Origin: Annona cherimola
Taxonomy: Eukaryota > Streptophyta > Magnoliopsida > Magnoliales > Annonaceae
Direction: 5' to 3'
Length of the DNA stretch: 64,000 nucleotides
Assembly: GCA_030490835.1 (NCBI GenBank)
Contig: CM059975.1
Coordinates: 13,831,579-13,895,578 of the forward strand
Shown piece by piece: positions 43,731-59,200 of this stretch; position 1 is the first letter of the stretch; every line of letters begins with the position of its first letter. A program made the translations under genes and the position numbers. The notes below the pieces were generated by a model that was given only the letters and a program-made list of their open reading frames with translations, was not told the DNA's origin and searched no databases.

Positions 43731-45465
43731 ATATCCATGGTCAATGTCCGTTAGTTAACTTATGGGATGTTTGGTATTTTCCAGTTTTAGTTTTTTAAAT
43801 GCCTAAAATACTCCTAGTGTATGAATACGGACTATCGGAACACCGAACACTGCATGATGCTCCATCATCCCAAACTTGCCATCATCAATTCCTGCATCAA
43901 CCGTCTGGTAAGCCTCTATAACGATGGCAACAATGGTCCTCCTCTCTTCAAATTTCAGCTTCGTTGACAATGACAAATTTGGCAGCCGCCTTCCCATGAA
44001 AATTCATATTTGCTACACTGCCGCCAACAATCGTCGTCTGTCTTCAATAAAATCCATCACTTGTCATCGAAGGCTTCATGTTGACGCCGGCTAGAAAAAA
44101 CCCACCAATCCAGAAATTGACGTAAGAAGAAAACTAACCAGATCTGAAATTTTGGGAAATACTCTATCGCCGTTGGCCATGGCTGCTCTACCAGGGGGAT
44201 TCAATGTTCTTGAGACATGCTGTTGTTGGTGGCACACGGGAGCAGAGAAGAGTGTGGCAAGAGGGCAGACAGAAGTGCCAACTTTAATGGGAGAGAGGAC
44301 TATGGGTGGCGACTGGGTTTTATTGGAATTTTAGAGATGAAGGGCGAGTGTGCTGAGAGGTTTTCCTGGTGGACCATTTGGTAGTTGAGTGCTCATGATG
44401 GATTTATTGGCTTGAATGGCTGCCTAAACGGCAGAAAATCTCATCTATTGGATAGTCCTGAACACGCTTAACACCCTCAATTTTCTTCGCTTCCTCCTTA
44501 GCAAAGTTTGATCTGGTTGTTCATCAACATGCAGATGAGCTCCTACTCACCATAGAACATTGAAATAAAATTTTCCTTTCGTATTCATTGATGGCCCAAC
44601 TATATACCCAACATTATCTGCATAAATTTTGGCGACCAACTTTGCAACATCGCCACCTTGTTCTTCACCATCTCACCATCAGATCTAAGCCACATGTTGC
44701 AACCTCCCTCTCTATCGAATCCGATCACTAGCATTGCATAGAAAATCTAGCATATCGGCAACATCATCTTGCACGTTCTCAAATGCGTTCTGCAACCCGC
44801 AGCCAACGAATAAAGTCTGGTTTCTTCCCAACAAGCAAAAAACCCACCTCCCTATTCTGATTATCCCAACCACTAGCGGCTCCCTTGCAAGAATTTTAGA
44901 ACCCATCTACTAGCCATTAAACTTTAAAGCCAGCGGCGCTCTTCCTTCAGCATCTACAAGCAAACATGAATTCCTTCAAAGTAGCTTCCCACAAAATTTG
45001 TCCTTGCTAAAATCACATGGCAAGTTCCCAACCACGACCATCCAACACCGATGAAAATCGATCCTCTGTAACTCGCCGCCATTAGCAGTTTCTCTCCAAG
45101 AACCGGCAATCGATAAGAACAATATCATCCAACCTCGTCGCCGATTGCTAGACACTACGACAAAAACTGCCATTGACAGGTTTCATGCCAAGATTGTGGC
45201 AGCCTTGTTTCTGTCCGTCAAGAATGGGAAGAAGAGCAGTGCCGCGTGGTGCTACGCAAATTAGCACATCCGTGTACAGTATGGCAATCCGGCATGGGCA
45301 TGCTAGTAATTTCCTAGGTTAATTCATGTTGTTTACTCCCAGACATGAAGAAAGGAGCTTTTTTGAAATTAAATACAAATGCAGCGTGTATATTTGGATT
45401 TTTGAAACATGATAGGTATATTTAGCGTTATAATTAAATGTACTGGGTATATTTGACAAAAGCTC

Positions 45466-47287
45466 GAAAATATTTGAAAGTGAAACCCAATCTCTGGTCG
45501 ATGCACCTAGTTTGACTGATGGGCGTAATGGAAATAGGGGTGCAATGAACACGTTTAGAATGGATATGATACTTTCTAAGTTTTTTTTTTTTTTTTTTTT
45601 GTGGAGTTACTTTTAAGTTTTAACCATTCCTAATAACCTAATACTTTTTATCTTTGGGTAGTAAGGAGAAATTGTGAAATAAAAATATGAAAAAAAAAAA
45701 GCGAAAAAGTGATATGCGCAGTAACGATTGGCGGCGATTCCATAAATATGAGAAAAGTTGCATGTCTGTTTTTCCAAAATAAAACGGCAGTGTGCTTTTC
45801 TGAACGTTACGATTTTTATTCTCGTGTTTACAATTTTACAATCAAATAAATTTAAAGGATTTAATATATTATGTATTGAGTTTTGGTTATGTGAAACCCC
45901 GCTTTTATAAAATCTCATTCATTTTTCTTACCTTAATTATTAATAGCATAATTATTAATAGCAAATCCACTGCTGATTATATTTAATATCATTTATAGCA
46001 TCACAAAAACTCGATCATTTTTCAAGTATTACTGTGCATCACAATGATTTAAAAACATATAAAGTCAATGTAATATAATAGTTTGGTGTTGAAAATCAAT
46101 TATAAGGTATGTTTAGCATTTAATAAAACTTAAAGATAAATTTTTAGTGTAAAACTTTTAAAATGAAAGAAGTGAGAGAAATGATTGAAAAATAGACTAA
46201 TCTTATAAAAGGATGTGAAGAGTTTTATATTATAAAGTTGTAAATTGACAAGCTTTCGTGATTGCCAAATGTACCTTTAAAGTTATATTTTCAACATTTG
46301 AACCATTTAAAATATCATTACTATAGTGGTTAAAGTATTGTTATATTTTAATGAATATTTGAATTGACCTAAACCTTTTTTATAATTTACACATCAATAT
46401 ACATATAAAAATTAACCTATCTATTTTAATTTTATTTTCTTTATTACTCATATCATATCATATTATTTTTTCTTATTTCAAAAACTTTTACACCAATTTT
46501 TTTTTTTTTTTTCAAAATTTGTATCATGTCCCAAACATACTCTTAAGCAAATGTGGCCATGCGCACCCTTCATTTAGATCAAACTTAAGTTCCTAGTTGA
46601 AAGAGATTACGCTAAGTACAACAAATGAAGCGAATTTTTCATTAATTCATTAAGATGGAAAAATAAGATATGATTACATGAAATCACAGGCCCGGACACT
46701 TTATATTAACTCATGTGCGAGTTAATATACTTCTAATTAAAAAATAACTAAATCATGAAAGCTCAATGCAGCTGTTTGCATTGATTCATAGCCGTAATAT
46801 AAATATTAAAATAAACATCCTTATCCAAAATCTAAATGCTTTTGGAAAAATATTAAAGAACGTCAAAAACACAAAACTGCTGGTTCGGTTCCTGGTTCAT
46901 CATCATTTTCGGCTCCCTGCTCTCCCGCCACTTCTGAGCCCACAGGCTTGGAATTCAAGCGGCTTTGAGGATGGTCTCATTAAGAGTAGGGAAAGGTTTA
47001 TTCCTAGAGGCAAAATTAAAATAAACCTATAAAATAATTGAGCCCAGAATTCAAAGGCTACTTTCCATGCCTGCATGGACTTACACAAGAATCAATGGTT
47101 GTCACTAAGACGAGGAACTACACGAGCATGGGAACATGAGGGGTGGCCTAATAGCTCAGAAACAGCCAATGAAAGAGATCACCTATTGATGATAGAAGCA
47201 TAGCTGAATACTGAAATGATAATCACCTCATCATCATTCACGGTACAAGTAGATATAATACGAACAAAAGATTTACAGAATGCGCGG
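45466..47287. repeat. Intergenic, mosaic of family A and D repeats; ALA3 3' flank at right
   Basis: A T tract at about 45582-45600 is followed by unassigned sequence. From about 46030 to 46690 family A blocks (acatttgaaccatttaaaat, ttagatcaaacttaagttc) are interrupted by family D blocks (taacctatctattttaattt and its companions), so the copies are nested. 46700-47287 holds the probable 3' UTR of ALA3; no other gene is seen. Confidence 0.5.
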
Positions 47288-50200
47288 TCAACGGCGTAAA
47301 TGTGCATTTTTCTTGATAGCTGATGCTGTTTTAGTGCTTGCTCTTTTCGCCACATCCCACGCCTTCTGTGGGATCTTAACGCCCGCTTGTGCCGCAAAAA
47401 ATGATTCGTAGTTTGGCGAATCAAAAGCAAACCCAGTGTGCTTCGATGGCTCTCGTGGAAGCTGAGAGATTGCATAGCTTCTTTGCTCCTCTGGTGTCAT
47501 TTTGTTCCCTATCTCCAGCCATTCTTGCCGAATGCTAACATCAGGGTCATCCCTGTGTTGTTCCTGAATAATCTGATAGTCGTAGGGGTAAAACCATCTT
47601 TGAAGCCTGAAACAAAAACTAAGCTTGTAAGAACGCCGCTTGGGTATATATAGGAATGACTGAATTCCCTAAGGGTATGTTCCAAATGAGACAAGATTCT
47701 TGGATCGAATCTGTATCTGGGATGAGAATGTAATGATATGTATTGGGAATGAGTAAAGTTGTATTGATAATGAATAAAGTTGTATTGGAAATTAAAAATG
47801 CTGCATTAGGAATTGGAAAGCTGTATTGGGAATGATGATATAGGTTCAATCTAAGAATCTCGTATTATTTGGAACACGCCCTAAATGGAAAAGAAAAGGA
47901 AAGATCAATGATGGAACATTCTCCCAGAAACCGGAAGTTATGATAAATACACTAGAACATCATTTTCATTCAAAGTCTTGTAGGATCATTGACAGAAAGT
48001 AGTCCTTTCATGTGTTCTCCATCTTTTAAGTTCTTGTGGCATGATTATATTTGCAAACATGCCGTCATTTCAGTAGATCTAGCTAGGAACTGACTTCTGA
48101 ATCCGGACACCAGTTTCAATATTTGACTAGATATCACTTCTCATGAAGTGATGCATAACATGTTCATCTAACCTAATATCAGCAATCATCATACAATTTG
48201 ATTTGCAAAACAAAATAAGCCTCTAATTGGATAAGTGAATATGCCACATTTACCACCAACTGAGGAAACAAACACAGCAGTGCTGTAAGATCAGTCACGA
48301 GTATACAGGAACCATAAAGGCTTCAAATTGAATGCACGCATTTGATGACCATTAAACTAAGTTTGTAACCAATGATAATTTCACTTTTTCTCCACACAGG
48401 CACATACTGTGTTGGTATAGCATCCAATTTTACTATTCTTGGGCACGTGAAAGATAATCTAGCATCTAAGAACTTGAATAAGTAGAGGTGCCTCTGAAGC
48501 TAACCCTTGATAGATGAAATCACCAAGGAGTGCAACAATGGGAACAAGAAGAAAAGTGAGATAGAAATAGAACGTGCTCATCAGAACATAGATAACAAAG
48601 TACATGTGTTCCTGCAAGATGAAACAAATGGTCATAAGTCACATGCAGTCGCCAAATGAAAGGAAAAGAATAGTAAAAGAGGTCAGGAGAGACTTACATG
48701 TCTATCGTATGGGGTCATGATTCCAGTATATACAAAGATAAAAATAAACCACAGTAAGATGCTTCCTGAGACAGTTATAATGTGCCAATTTGTGACAGAA
48801 TTGGCAGCCATAAGAAGGCGCAAATTGACAGTAACTACAATACAGGTAAAGGCCATTGTACTGATGTCCCAATGCCCCAGAATCTTCCCTGAAGAATTGT
48901 GACCATTTTGACCAGCAGCAATGCTAAAATAAAAGATGATCAATGATTGGTAAGCAGCAAAAAAAGCCCAGACTGCCACGACCCTCCATGTAAAGAATGT
49001 GTTTCTGATTCCTTCCATGTATAATCCTGGGTATTGCTTGGATAGAGAAGCACTCACATCCTAGTAAAAAGAACAAAATGCACAGATAATTCCATTCTTG
49101 CACTGAATGATAAACTCTCTTAATGCAAAAATTCAACATGCTGAACGGAACCCTGATGTGGATGAGTAAAATCCATTCATCCTTCACATGAAGACAAAGA
49201 ACAGATTCCAAGAATGATTGACTTACTTTGCCAAAAAGATAAGAATAATCACAGACAACACTATAAAAATGACTTTTCTGTATGGCATTTTGAGAATGAT
49301 TAACTTACCTTATCAAATAGACCAAGGGCAATCACAGGCAATGCGGTAAAAATAACATTGTACAAGGATTGAAACCAATCATCATAAAATCTTAAGCCAC
49401 TGAAGCCAGTGTAAAAGGTGAACCAAAACTGTGTCAGTGTAAATGTAAGATTCTTGTAGAAGAAATATGTCACCACCTGCAATCAGAGAAAATCGATAAG
49501 CATAGAAACTTGCTAGAAACATGCAATGGGTATTGATGAATATTAGATAAAAACGAAACAACAAGAAAAATGGCAACCTTGCATATTCTGTGATATGACC
49601 ATCGCCCATGGACCAGAAGTAAGTCAGTAAGGAAGCGAAACTGCGCAATTGCAAAATCACTGGCCATCACTGCTTGCATGCCTTCAAGCCCGCTTATGCC
49701 AACACCAACATGAGCTGCTTGAATCATGCTGACATCATTGGCACCATCACCAATACTAAGTGTGATCTTTTGAGCACCTCTCTTGACCAATCTTGTCACC
49801 TTCAAGGTACCATATAAACTATAATGCATCCATATGGAATCACTAAGTCGAATCGTGTGTGGATAGACTTGACAACTTACCTCAAGACATTGGGTAGTCT
49901 ACGAATTTGTGAAAGACCACTACATGTTTTGAACAAAGGTTGTGTAAGGCTCTGTTTAGGAAAGCAGTTTCAAATTGTTTTCCCTAACAATATTTTCATA
50001 GTCTATTCGTTACATGGGATTCTGTGCAACAATACTTATTCATTCAAACAGGTTTTTCAAAAACAGCAGTGAAACTATGAGCGCATGACATTCAAAACAG
50101 TGTGGCCAAATGAAGCCTAATTCTCTCCTCTGAGGTTCCATGAAGAAGTATATAGATGAAAGCTATTTGTTTGGTTAAGTGCCAGATAGATACCACATTT

Positions 50201-53200
50201 TAGTAAATATTCTCACCTGAGCTTTCTGTAGTGGAGAAACCCGACAGCAAACTACAGAATTGCATCTCAAGCTCAAGTTGAGAAGAGAAACTCGTAAAGA
50301 TGGATCGAGTGCATACATTAAACACTTCCCATCAATTACAAGGGCTAATTTGGGTTCAGATACCGTATCCAAATACTGTTCAGCTTCCTCCATGCATCTC
50401 TTCAGCTCCTTTTTGACTGAATCTCTCATAACACGGGCAGTTTCTACAAGATCACCCTGATCACAAATTCTAAGATAACTTAACAAGGAATGCTCGTGGA
50501 CAGACTGATTTTCCATTCACATTAATATACGTATGCATTGTTTAGAAATACTGAATCTTACTTTACTTTCAACATCTCTAATTTCCTGAGTTTCTGAACT
50601 AATGATGAACTGTTTCATGGCATTGTTTATCAAGCTGCAAGCTGCATGGTGATGCAAGAAAGTTATAGAGATTAGATGGAAAGATGACAGAAAAAGGAAA
50701 AAGAAAAAAATAATAAATGAACTGAAATGGGAAAATGAAAATGATCAATAATAGCAGCTTTAATTTAGTGGAGCTTACCATAAGCTATATTTATTGCCGT
50801 TTCCATCTTGTCCCCCGTGAGAACCCAGATCTTTATGCCAGCTCTAGAAAGTGTTTCTATACAAGATGGCACTCCTTCTTGAAGTTTGTCTTCTATGGCA
50901 GTGCATCCAATCAGTAAAAGTTCATTTTCTATTAGCTCTGCCACCTGTTGAATATCAATATTTGCAGAGTTCCATGACAAAATCTATGAATTCTAAGTGC
51001 AAAACCTATTCTAGAAGTGCAGGGAAAGTAGAAGGTCATCCTGAATCCTGGAGTACTTTATGCACAAATTTGGTGCATAACAATTGAACTACGCAACGGA
51101 GAAAACATTCAAAATACTCATACAAATACCACCACTTCCCAACATCAAACATTTTATTTTTGCAAATAGATGGCAAAAATTTCAAAAATATGTATTGGCC
51201 TCACATAGTCATTTTTAAACTGTGTGAATTGCTAACGCTATGTAAAACAATGTAAGTTCTACTGTGAGATTCTGCTTGACCGAATCGCAGAATGAGAGGA
51301 ACAGACCTATAATATTTCCTTTTCAACAGCTAAAACCTCGTGACATGTGGTAAGTCAGTCAAGAAATCATTCAGTTAATATTAAGGAGGTTCAATAACGT
51401 CCATCTGATGGATAGAACTTGCAATGAATGATTAAATCTTCCAACTGATCCACTAAACAAAAATAAATAAAATATGCAACATGGATGTGAAACTAGAAAC
51501 TAGAGTATTAGCTTTGCATCAGATTACATTAAAACTGAAGTTTATCAAGGTAACTTAAAGCTTGGAGCTTTCTTCTACACTGTAAAAGCACAAAAAAAAA
51601 ACCCTAAAAATGGACCTCAGTTTTTTTCATTTCATGATTCATGATCAAAAGCATCATTTGTGATGCATACAAAGTAGGAAAAGATCTGATTAACTTTAAT
51701 GCAATTCTTTCCGGCAGTTAAGCCCAGAAGCAGTTGGATATAGTCACAGTAGAACCTTTTCATCACATATACAGTTCATGGTCAATTCAGAAAGTCATAT
51801 GTGGCATCATATTGAAACTTAATGGTAGATATCCCAGAATTCTGAATGGTACTAGAACGAAGCAGATCCTTTTTACCAAATAATTGATATCTCATGCCTA
51901 TTAAAAATTCCACCAGAAGTAAAACAATTCAAAGTTTTCCAAGCAATCTGAACTTGAAGTTCAGGAAACAGATTGTCACAGTTAGTTTTACATAACCAGT
52001 CAATTAATTTGACATTAAAATAATTTTTTTAAGTGTATGAAATGATAGTTCCAAGAATGGTATTGAAGTCATTACATGATAAAAACATCAAGAGAAAAAA
52101 AAAAAAGACCAATAGGCCACCAACCTCATCTAGCTTCTTTTCACGGTCTCGAAGTGAGGATTTAGCTTGGATAAATTTCTCATTCCACTTCTCATAGAAT
52201 TCAATACTTAAGTCCTTGTAGGCGAGGCAAAGCGTGCGTAAACCAGCACAGCCAAACTGCTCCAAATGTTCTCTTGTTAATGTCTTTATATTACTATGTC
52301 CATGGGTCAATCTTTCATAAATAACAGTATCAGCACCCTACAGAAGTCACACATTTGTGCAGTGGATCAGTTGAGAAGGACTTTACTCCTGTAAATCATT
52401 CAAAACTTCAAATTCTCACCTTGCAATACAGGACGAGTCTTCCATTTGGATAACGGCAGATAACAGACTGGCGTTTCCTAGTACTATTTTACATACCAAA
52501 GGGATTGCTGATATTAGAATCGCTAAATGGTAACACTTCGAGAACACAGAATTTTAAAAATCAGAGATAAATCAACCACCTGTTAAACTCCAAAACATTT
52601 AGAATCTCATATGACACATCTTCGACACTGCCCATGCTTTCAACATGCGATTCGCGGACATAGATTGTAGTGGGTGTACGCCTGAAATAGTGAACCAAAA
52701 ATCACTCAATTTATATTCAACAAGAATTGGATGAAAACGTTACTCAATAATTAACCTGGATATGTTTCCTGCCAGTGATCCTTCTATGAGTTATTCTGTT
52801 TTTCAATATTATTTTCTTTCACTAGAAGGCCCCGACTTTCTCTTAGTCCAGTCGACGATGAGGCCAATGAAAACCAAAGAATTTAATACCTATAGAAGAA
52901 GAAACCAAATTTCTTTGCAGCAGTAACTAATGCAGACTCATCAGGTGATGCAGCTTGATATACAATTTTGTCTGGTGACTGTTCACCTTCAGGAAGAACA
53001 GTGTGACAAATTGCAAGGCATCTGAAGAATTCCTATCACGGAAGTAAATTTTTTATCAGAATGCTGTAACTAGATGGACCAAAAGTAAAAGGTAACATAT
53101 ACAAAAACAAATTTGATATTGAATTTTCCAGTTAAAGAACTCATGAAAAATTCTGAGGAATGGGACTGTTAGTTTAATGATTTTTTAGTTGTTTACTGTT

Positions 53201-56200
53201 GGTTCAAATTAAGCAAGAGGCCATGAGTAAGATGGTTTGACTCTTTCCTCTTGGACTACATAGATAAAAACAAAAGCCATTAAAATATGCAATTGAAATA
53301 TCCTTTTTGCAATTGGTGGTGGTGTAGTTAATGCATTTGCTTAGTGTAGATACCCCATATTACGTGGGGATTTTTTAAATATTTGTTAGGCCACCATGGC
53401 ATTAAAATCTATAGTGCCATGATGTAACTCACCCTTTCTTTCACTCAAAGATTTTATCTGTTTTCCAGAGTGGCCGCAACCTCAAAAGATTTTAATGATA
53501 GGAGTGGCCCACTTGTTTGTGCTGTCACTCGTTTAGCACTGAAGTCTTTAGTGCTAGGTGTGACATTTGCGAACAATATAAAAACTCCCTCATTTGAATA
53601 GGGACTTCTTCCTCAAAAAAACTGTAAATGTGATGAGAATCTCTAGAAACAGACACCCTAACTCCCTTTCGACTCAAATACCCTCACCTATTCCAATCCT
53701 TTTGAGTTTTTCAATGCCCTTAAAGCAAGAGCAATGGAGAAGAGCACCTTATCAATGGCTCGGCAACTTATATAGCTTTGCCCCTTCATGGGCTGAGAGC
53801 TAAGGATCGTTGTATGCCATTGACAGGGTAATCTGCTCTTAGAGCTTGCTTGGATCTTTTGGTTTTGCAAATTGCTTAGAGAATAACTGTTTATTTATTT
53901 GTGTCATTCTTATTTGAATTTGTCTGTTTACATTGAGTTATTTGAACACATGCATGCTTAGCTTTTGGGCACATTGAATTTGACAATATTCATGATGTTG
54001 ATTGAGTTTCAATTTGTTTTCATCGATTTATCATGCTTATTCCAAATGTGTCTATGAGTTGTTTATTAAAATGCTCAAATCAGTGATTTTGTCATATAAC
54101 ATGTTTTTTGGGTTTGAAATTTCGGCAAACATTTAGTAGGAAATAGTTTTCAGTTGCAATGCGCACCTTCTCATTGCACAACCAAGAAAACTGTTATAGA
54201 ACCTCTACTGTGGATTAGTCAAATTTTACTGATCAGTCCAATTTTCTTGAAACTTTAGTGGCAACTCCTTCATCACATAATACTCATCACAATAACTCTT
54301 ATGCTTAATCATTTATTTCAGTGTTTGTCTATTAAATAGCATATGCACTGTGCTCAGACTTACAAAAGACTTAATTTTGCATCATTGTGTCAGTCAAAGC
54401 TTTATGATGAGCTAAAATGTTCAGTTCTCAATTCAACTAAAGTTGCGTCACTGTGTGAGTCAAAGCTATATGCAGTAAGATCTAAAATTTTACAACATAC
54501 TAGTAAAAAATTACCATTCCTCCAAAATTAAAACAGTATTATCTTTCGAAGTGGAATAAAAAGCTATTGGGATTTTGTATTTGAAAAGTTTCAATAGAAT
54601 GATGGGAATTCTATAAGATAACTATAATAATGGATATACTTTTTACATGTAGAATTTAGGCAATGAAAAGAACAACATGGTTCTAGGAAGAGCATCACCA
54701 GGTGAGAACACTTCAGTATATGAAACTAGTAGCAATCTGATTAAACTAAATTATTTTAAGATAACCTAAAGATGGTACCAAAGTAGACATTATGATGATG
54801 ACGATTTTTTAATAAACAGTTATTCTCTTATAGTCCACAAACAAACTAATTAACCTGAACTCTACAATCTTCTACTACAACTTGAAGACACAATACATAA
54901 TGCCCCGGGTTTAGCTTCAAGCCTAGACGTTGATTAGAAGCTCTAAGAAACTAGTTTAATTAGTTCACTGTTTTTTTTTTTTTGTCCTCATAACATGGGT
55001 CTAAATAGAAATAGGGTGTGTTTGGGAACGTCACCAACGGGAAGGGGGAGGGGAGCACAGTCTCCCATAAGCATTTCATCTCTTAACTACCTTCAACCAC
55101 CTTACTTTTTTTAATTTCCACCCGTCTATGTTCTGATCATTTTCTCACACTACCTTTGTATTCCCGCTTTATCTCTATCATATTGCATCACTTTCACAAA
55201 TTTCTAAAATTTTCCACTTTCCCCTCTTCAACATTACATTCCCAAATGCACCCTATTACATTTGTCAAACACACTGACAAACATATAAAGGTAGTAGTTC
55301 AATTCTTACCATAAGCATGAAGGCTCTATGCTAACCCTTAGTTTTTACTTTTAAAAAAAAATTTAAAGTCTAAATCATTTATCATGTTTAACACATTTTG
55401 TTTTATCATGCTACCAAAAATAATTTTCATTGGAAACTAATACATAATATAGATATTGGGAGTATTTGTTTACACTAAAAACTTTTCAAACTAATACTTT
55501 TTATCTAGAACTTTTTTTTCTTCATAACTATCTCACTTTTCAATTATTTTATTACATTTTTCTATACAACTACCCTACTTCTCAATCATTTCTGCACAAT
55601 TTTTTATACAGCTACTCTATTTTTTAATCATTAACCCAATCACGCCACATCATTTTCTCCCATTTTAAAAAATTTCTCAAAATTTTAAATTAAAAAACAA
55701 GATTAAGCGAGAAGCCTTCATGCTTACTGTAAGTATTGAATTATTCCCCTTTATATACAAACAAAATGCACAAGAAATTGAGTTATGTTTATCGCATCAA
55801 TATGCAAATAGAAGGGTTGACCCAATGCATGGAGCTACCACACAATGCAAGGTGCACAAGAGCATTTACATACACAACTATACCCTTACTTTACAAAGAG
55901 CCCATTTTCTTTTACTCAACCTACATGATCAAATAATGACCTACATGTAAAGAGGCCAGATCCTATATGGCCACTTGTAATGGTGGCCAAAAAAATATTT
56001 CTTTTTTTTTTTAATGGATACATAGAGCCTTGGATCAGTCACCAAGTGAAAGTGTTCATTTTTTATTTTTTACATGTTTTTATTTTTAAAAGTCAAAAAA
56101 TGTTTAAAAATAAAAAATGAAAATTTTCACAAAGTGCCTGCTCGAGGTAGCACCTTCACATCCATAAAAAAATTTTGTCAATTGTAAATCGGCCGATTTA

Positions 56201-59200
56201 TAGGCGGCTATATAGGATTGTTGGGGGATATGTAAATACATATAGACATATGATCATTAGGGGTATGTAAAATACATATAGACATATATATACAAAGAAG
56301 CCAATTTCACTAAACCACACAAGTTCTCATTCACCATATTTTTTTAATGAAACTCAATCCAAAATAATGCTTATTTTTATGGAAACAAAACTCGCCATGA
56401 TTAGGAAGGTAGGTACACACAACAGGGGCGGATCCACATACATCAATTGCCCCTACCGAAATTTAAAAAATACTAATATATGTATTATATATTATTTCTA
56501 AATTGCCCCCGCTAGTTAGAATTTATTGCACGCACTTGCCAGAATTTATTGCCCCCACTCTTATTGAAAATTTAGAATTTAATGCAGTCGTATATATTTA
56601 TTTTCACGACTGATTTCTTTAAGGTTTTACTATTAGCTCTAATAATATTCTGTTTTAATATTGGTTTTAATAACATTTCTTCTTGGATTTAATTTTTTAT
56701 TGATTCCAACAATAATATTCTTTTTACAACATGCATGCTTTTAATTTTTATAATTAATCACTAGAACTTACCCATTTTATTTAATAGTGCTTGAGGATAG
56801 ATTATTACTATATTCAACTTTCCTTCTCGAGATAGATTTCTTCCTTTTCCTATTTCTAGTTTCACTTCTCCTTTTTCTTATACAAATTTTTTGATGAAAT
56901 TTTCTTATACAATTTGAAAATAGGCTTTTAGCATATCAGTATTAAAAAGGTATGTTATTTTTCTATTTTAAATTTAAATTTTTAAAGACGATAGATAGAT
57001 TAATAGCATGTAATATTAACCCTACCTTCTAAGATTGTAAGATACTTTGAATATGCACCAATCACAATTAAATTCGTATAAGTGAAGTAAACAGAAATAA
57101 ATGAAATATATATAGAAATTAAACTATTGGTCTAAAATATTATAATACAAGTAATTTATATTTGACGAAATAATTATTGAAAGAAATGCATTAATGCCAT
57201 GATAAAACATACAGTAAAAAATTATTAATATATTGCTTTACTATATTAATACCATCACCATTCATCCAATATATATTTTTCATATTAATATTCTCATCAT
57301 TAATTCAAATAATTAATAAAAAATTGTCTTTATTTTAATACCTATATTGTATAAGTTGAGAAACACTTAAATATTGTTTCAAAGTAAGGGTTGAATGGAG
57401 AAATTTCATGAATTTCAATTCACTAAACTAATTCCACAAGATTGAGATCGTTTTTAAATTTAACATCATAACTTAATAAGATTGAGTTCATTTAGCCATC
57501 AACGACTCATAAAAAACTCCATAATATGTTAAATTAGTTTTCCATTCATTATTTAATTTTCCAAGACCAGAAAGTAAGGAAAAAGATTTAGAATAGATAA
57601 AATGATATAAGATGTATAAGTATATCACCCGACAACTATTAGCCATTCAACATTATATTATAATTATTTTCAGTGATTCTAATTTTTATTATTTTTAATA
57701 TATTTAATGATTATTTTTACTTTTTCGTAAGACATTTTCTCGCGTCTTCTATATAGTGTTAACATTATTATATAGCGCTGCAACATTGGGTAAAACTTGT
57801 CCCCCTTTGGTATTATTCTCGATGAATGTCAGTATGCTAAAAATTATTATAATTAGATACGTATATATTCCATAGTAGAAAATCATATTTTTTTAAATAT
57901 TATATGATTACATAAAAAAATTTTAAATATTGATATCCTGATGGTCATGAGTGCTTCTATGAAACCCCTCTTCTATGTAACCCCTTCCTTTTTTAACATC
58001 TAGATGGTTGATGAAAAATTTACTTCATCAATCATATTTAACATCATTTATATTATCATGTAAATTCTTTCATTTATCTGGTATCATTGTATATAGGCCC
58101 CATCTATAAACGTGTAAAATCAACGTAATAAAATGATTTAATATTAAATATCAATTTTTAAGTAGTATTTTCAATATCTAAATCATCTAAAATATCATGA
58201 ATATGTGGATAAATGATTCTATAATGTATTACTATATTCTAATACATATATGAATAGATCTAAGTATTTTTTATAATTTATACATGATGTACCAGTTTTT
58301 TAGCAAATTTAGCCTACACACATATTAGATTTAGATGAAACTTGGTCTCCTAGTAAAACAAATGATGTTAAATGTAATGAATGAATTAAATTTTCAATCA
58401 AACATCAACATCTCAAAAATAGAAGGGGTTATATGGAACCGCTTCTATGTAACCGGGTTACATAGAAGCGGGCCCGATAGTCTGGAGCGCTTCTATGAAA
58501 CCCCTTCTATGTAACTCCCTCCTTTTTTAATATCTAGATGGTTGATGAAAAATCTACTTCGTTCATTATATTTAGCATCATTTATATTATCATGCAAAAC
58601 CTTTTCATTTGTCTGGCATCACTGTATATAGGCCCCATCTATAAACATGTAAAATCAACGTAATAAAATAATTTAATATCAAATATCAATTTTTAAGTAG
58701 TATTTTCAATATCTAAACCATCTAAAATATCATAAATATGTGAATAAATGATTTCATAAAGTATTACAATATTCTAATACATATATGAATAGATCTAAGT
58801 ATTTTTTATAATTTACACATGAATGTATTTTGAGCAAATTTGGCCTATACACGTATTAGATTTAGATGAAACTTGGTTTCATAGCAAAACAAATGATTTT
58901 AAATGTAATGAATGGATTGGATTTTCCATCAAACATCAACATCTCAAAAATAGAATGGGTTATATGGAACTGCTTCTATATAACCCGGTTACATAGAAGC
59001 GGGCCCGTTATACAATAAAAATTTTTTATAGACAAATAATTAAAAACATAATGCATCATTTAGACAAAAAAAATTCAATTTTTTATTTTTAGATTAATGG
59101 TAATATAAATCAACTTTTTGCATTTTGTATTTAAGTGTTATAATCTCTTTTACCTAATTTGAGACTGAGAATGATGTTTAAAAGATATATTTCAAAATTT

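Larger units (their letters stand above)
35948..45465. mobile_element. Inferred outer Mutator-like element split by the nested MULE
   Basis: Sequence near 35955-36039 (caaatatacccgctatgact, then tatacccactacg) is similar to the complement of 45366-45465 (caaatatacccagtacattt). These are the same stuttering tatacccac arms seen in the elements at 21780, 24501 and 26677. Without the MULE the element would be about 1.8 kb, close to the one at 26677-28265. The ends are approximate and no target duplication was found. The segment 43731-45365 contains interrupted coding-like text on the minus strand (44976-45173 and 43803-43997) that I could not assign. Confidence 0.5.

Noticed and set aside
35948..45465. 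A target duplication for the inferred outer element
   Set aside because: Flanking 9-mers tried at several end positions do not match; the element is kept only as an inference from arm similarity.
53200..53830. Possible solo LTR (TATA-like tataaaaactccc, T-rich leader)
   Set aside because: No TG...CA ends, primer-binding site or 5-bp duplication could be found.
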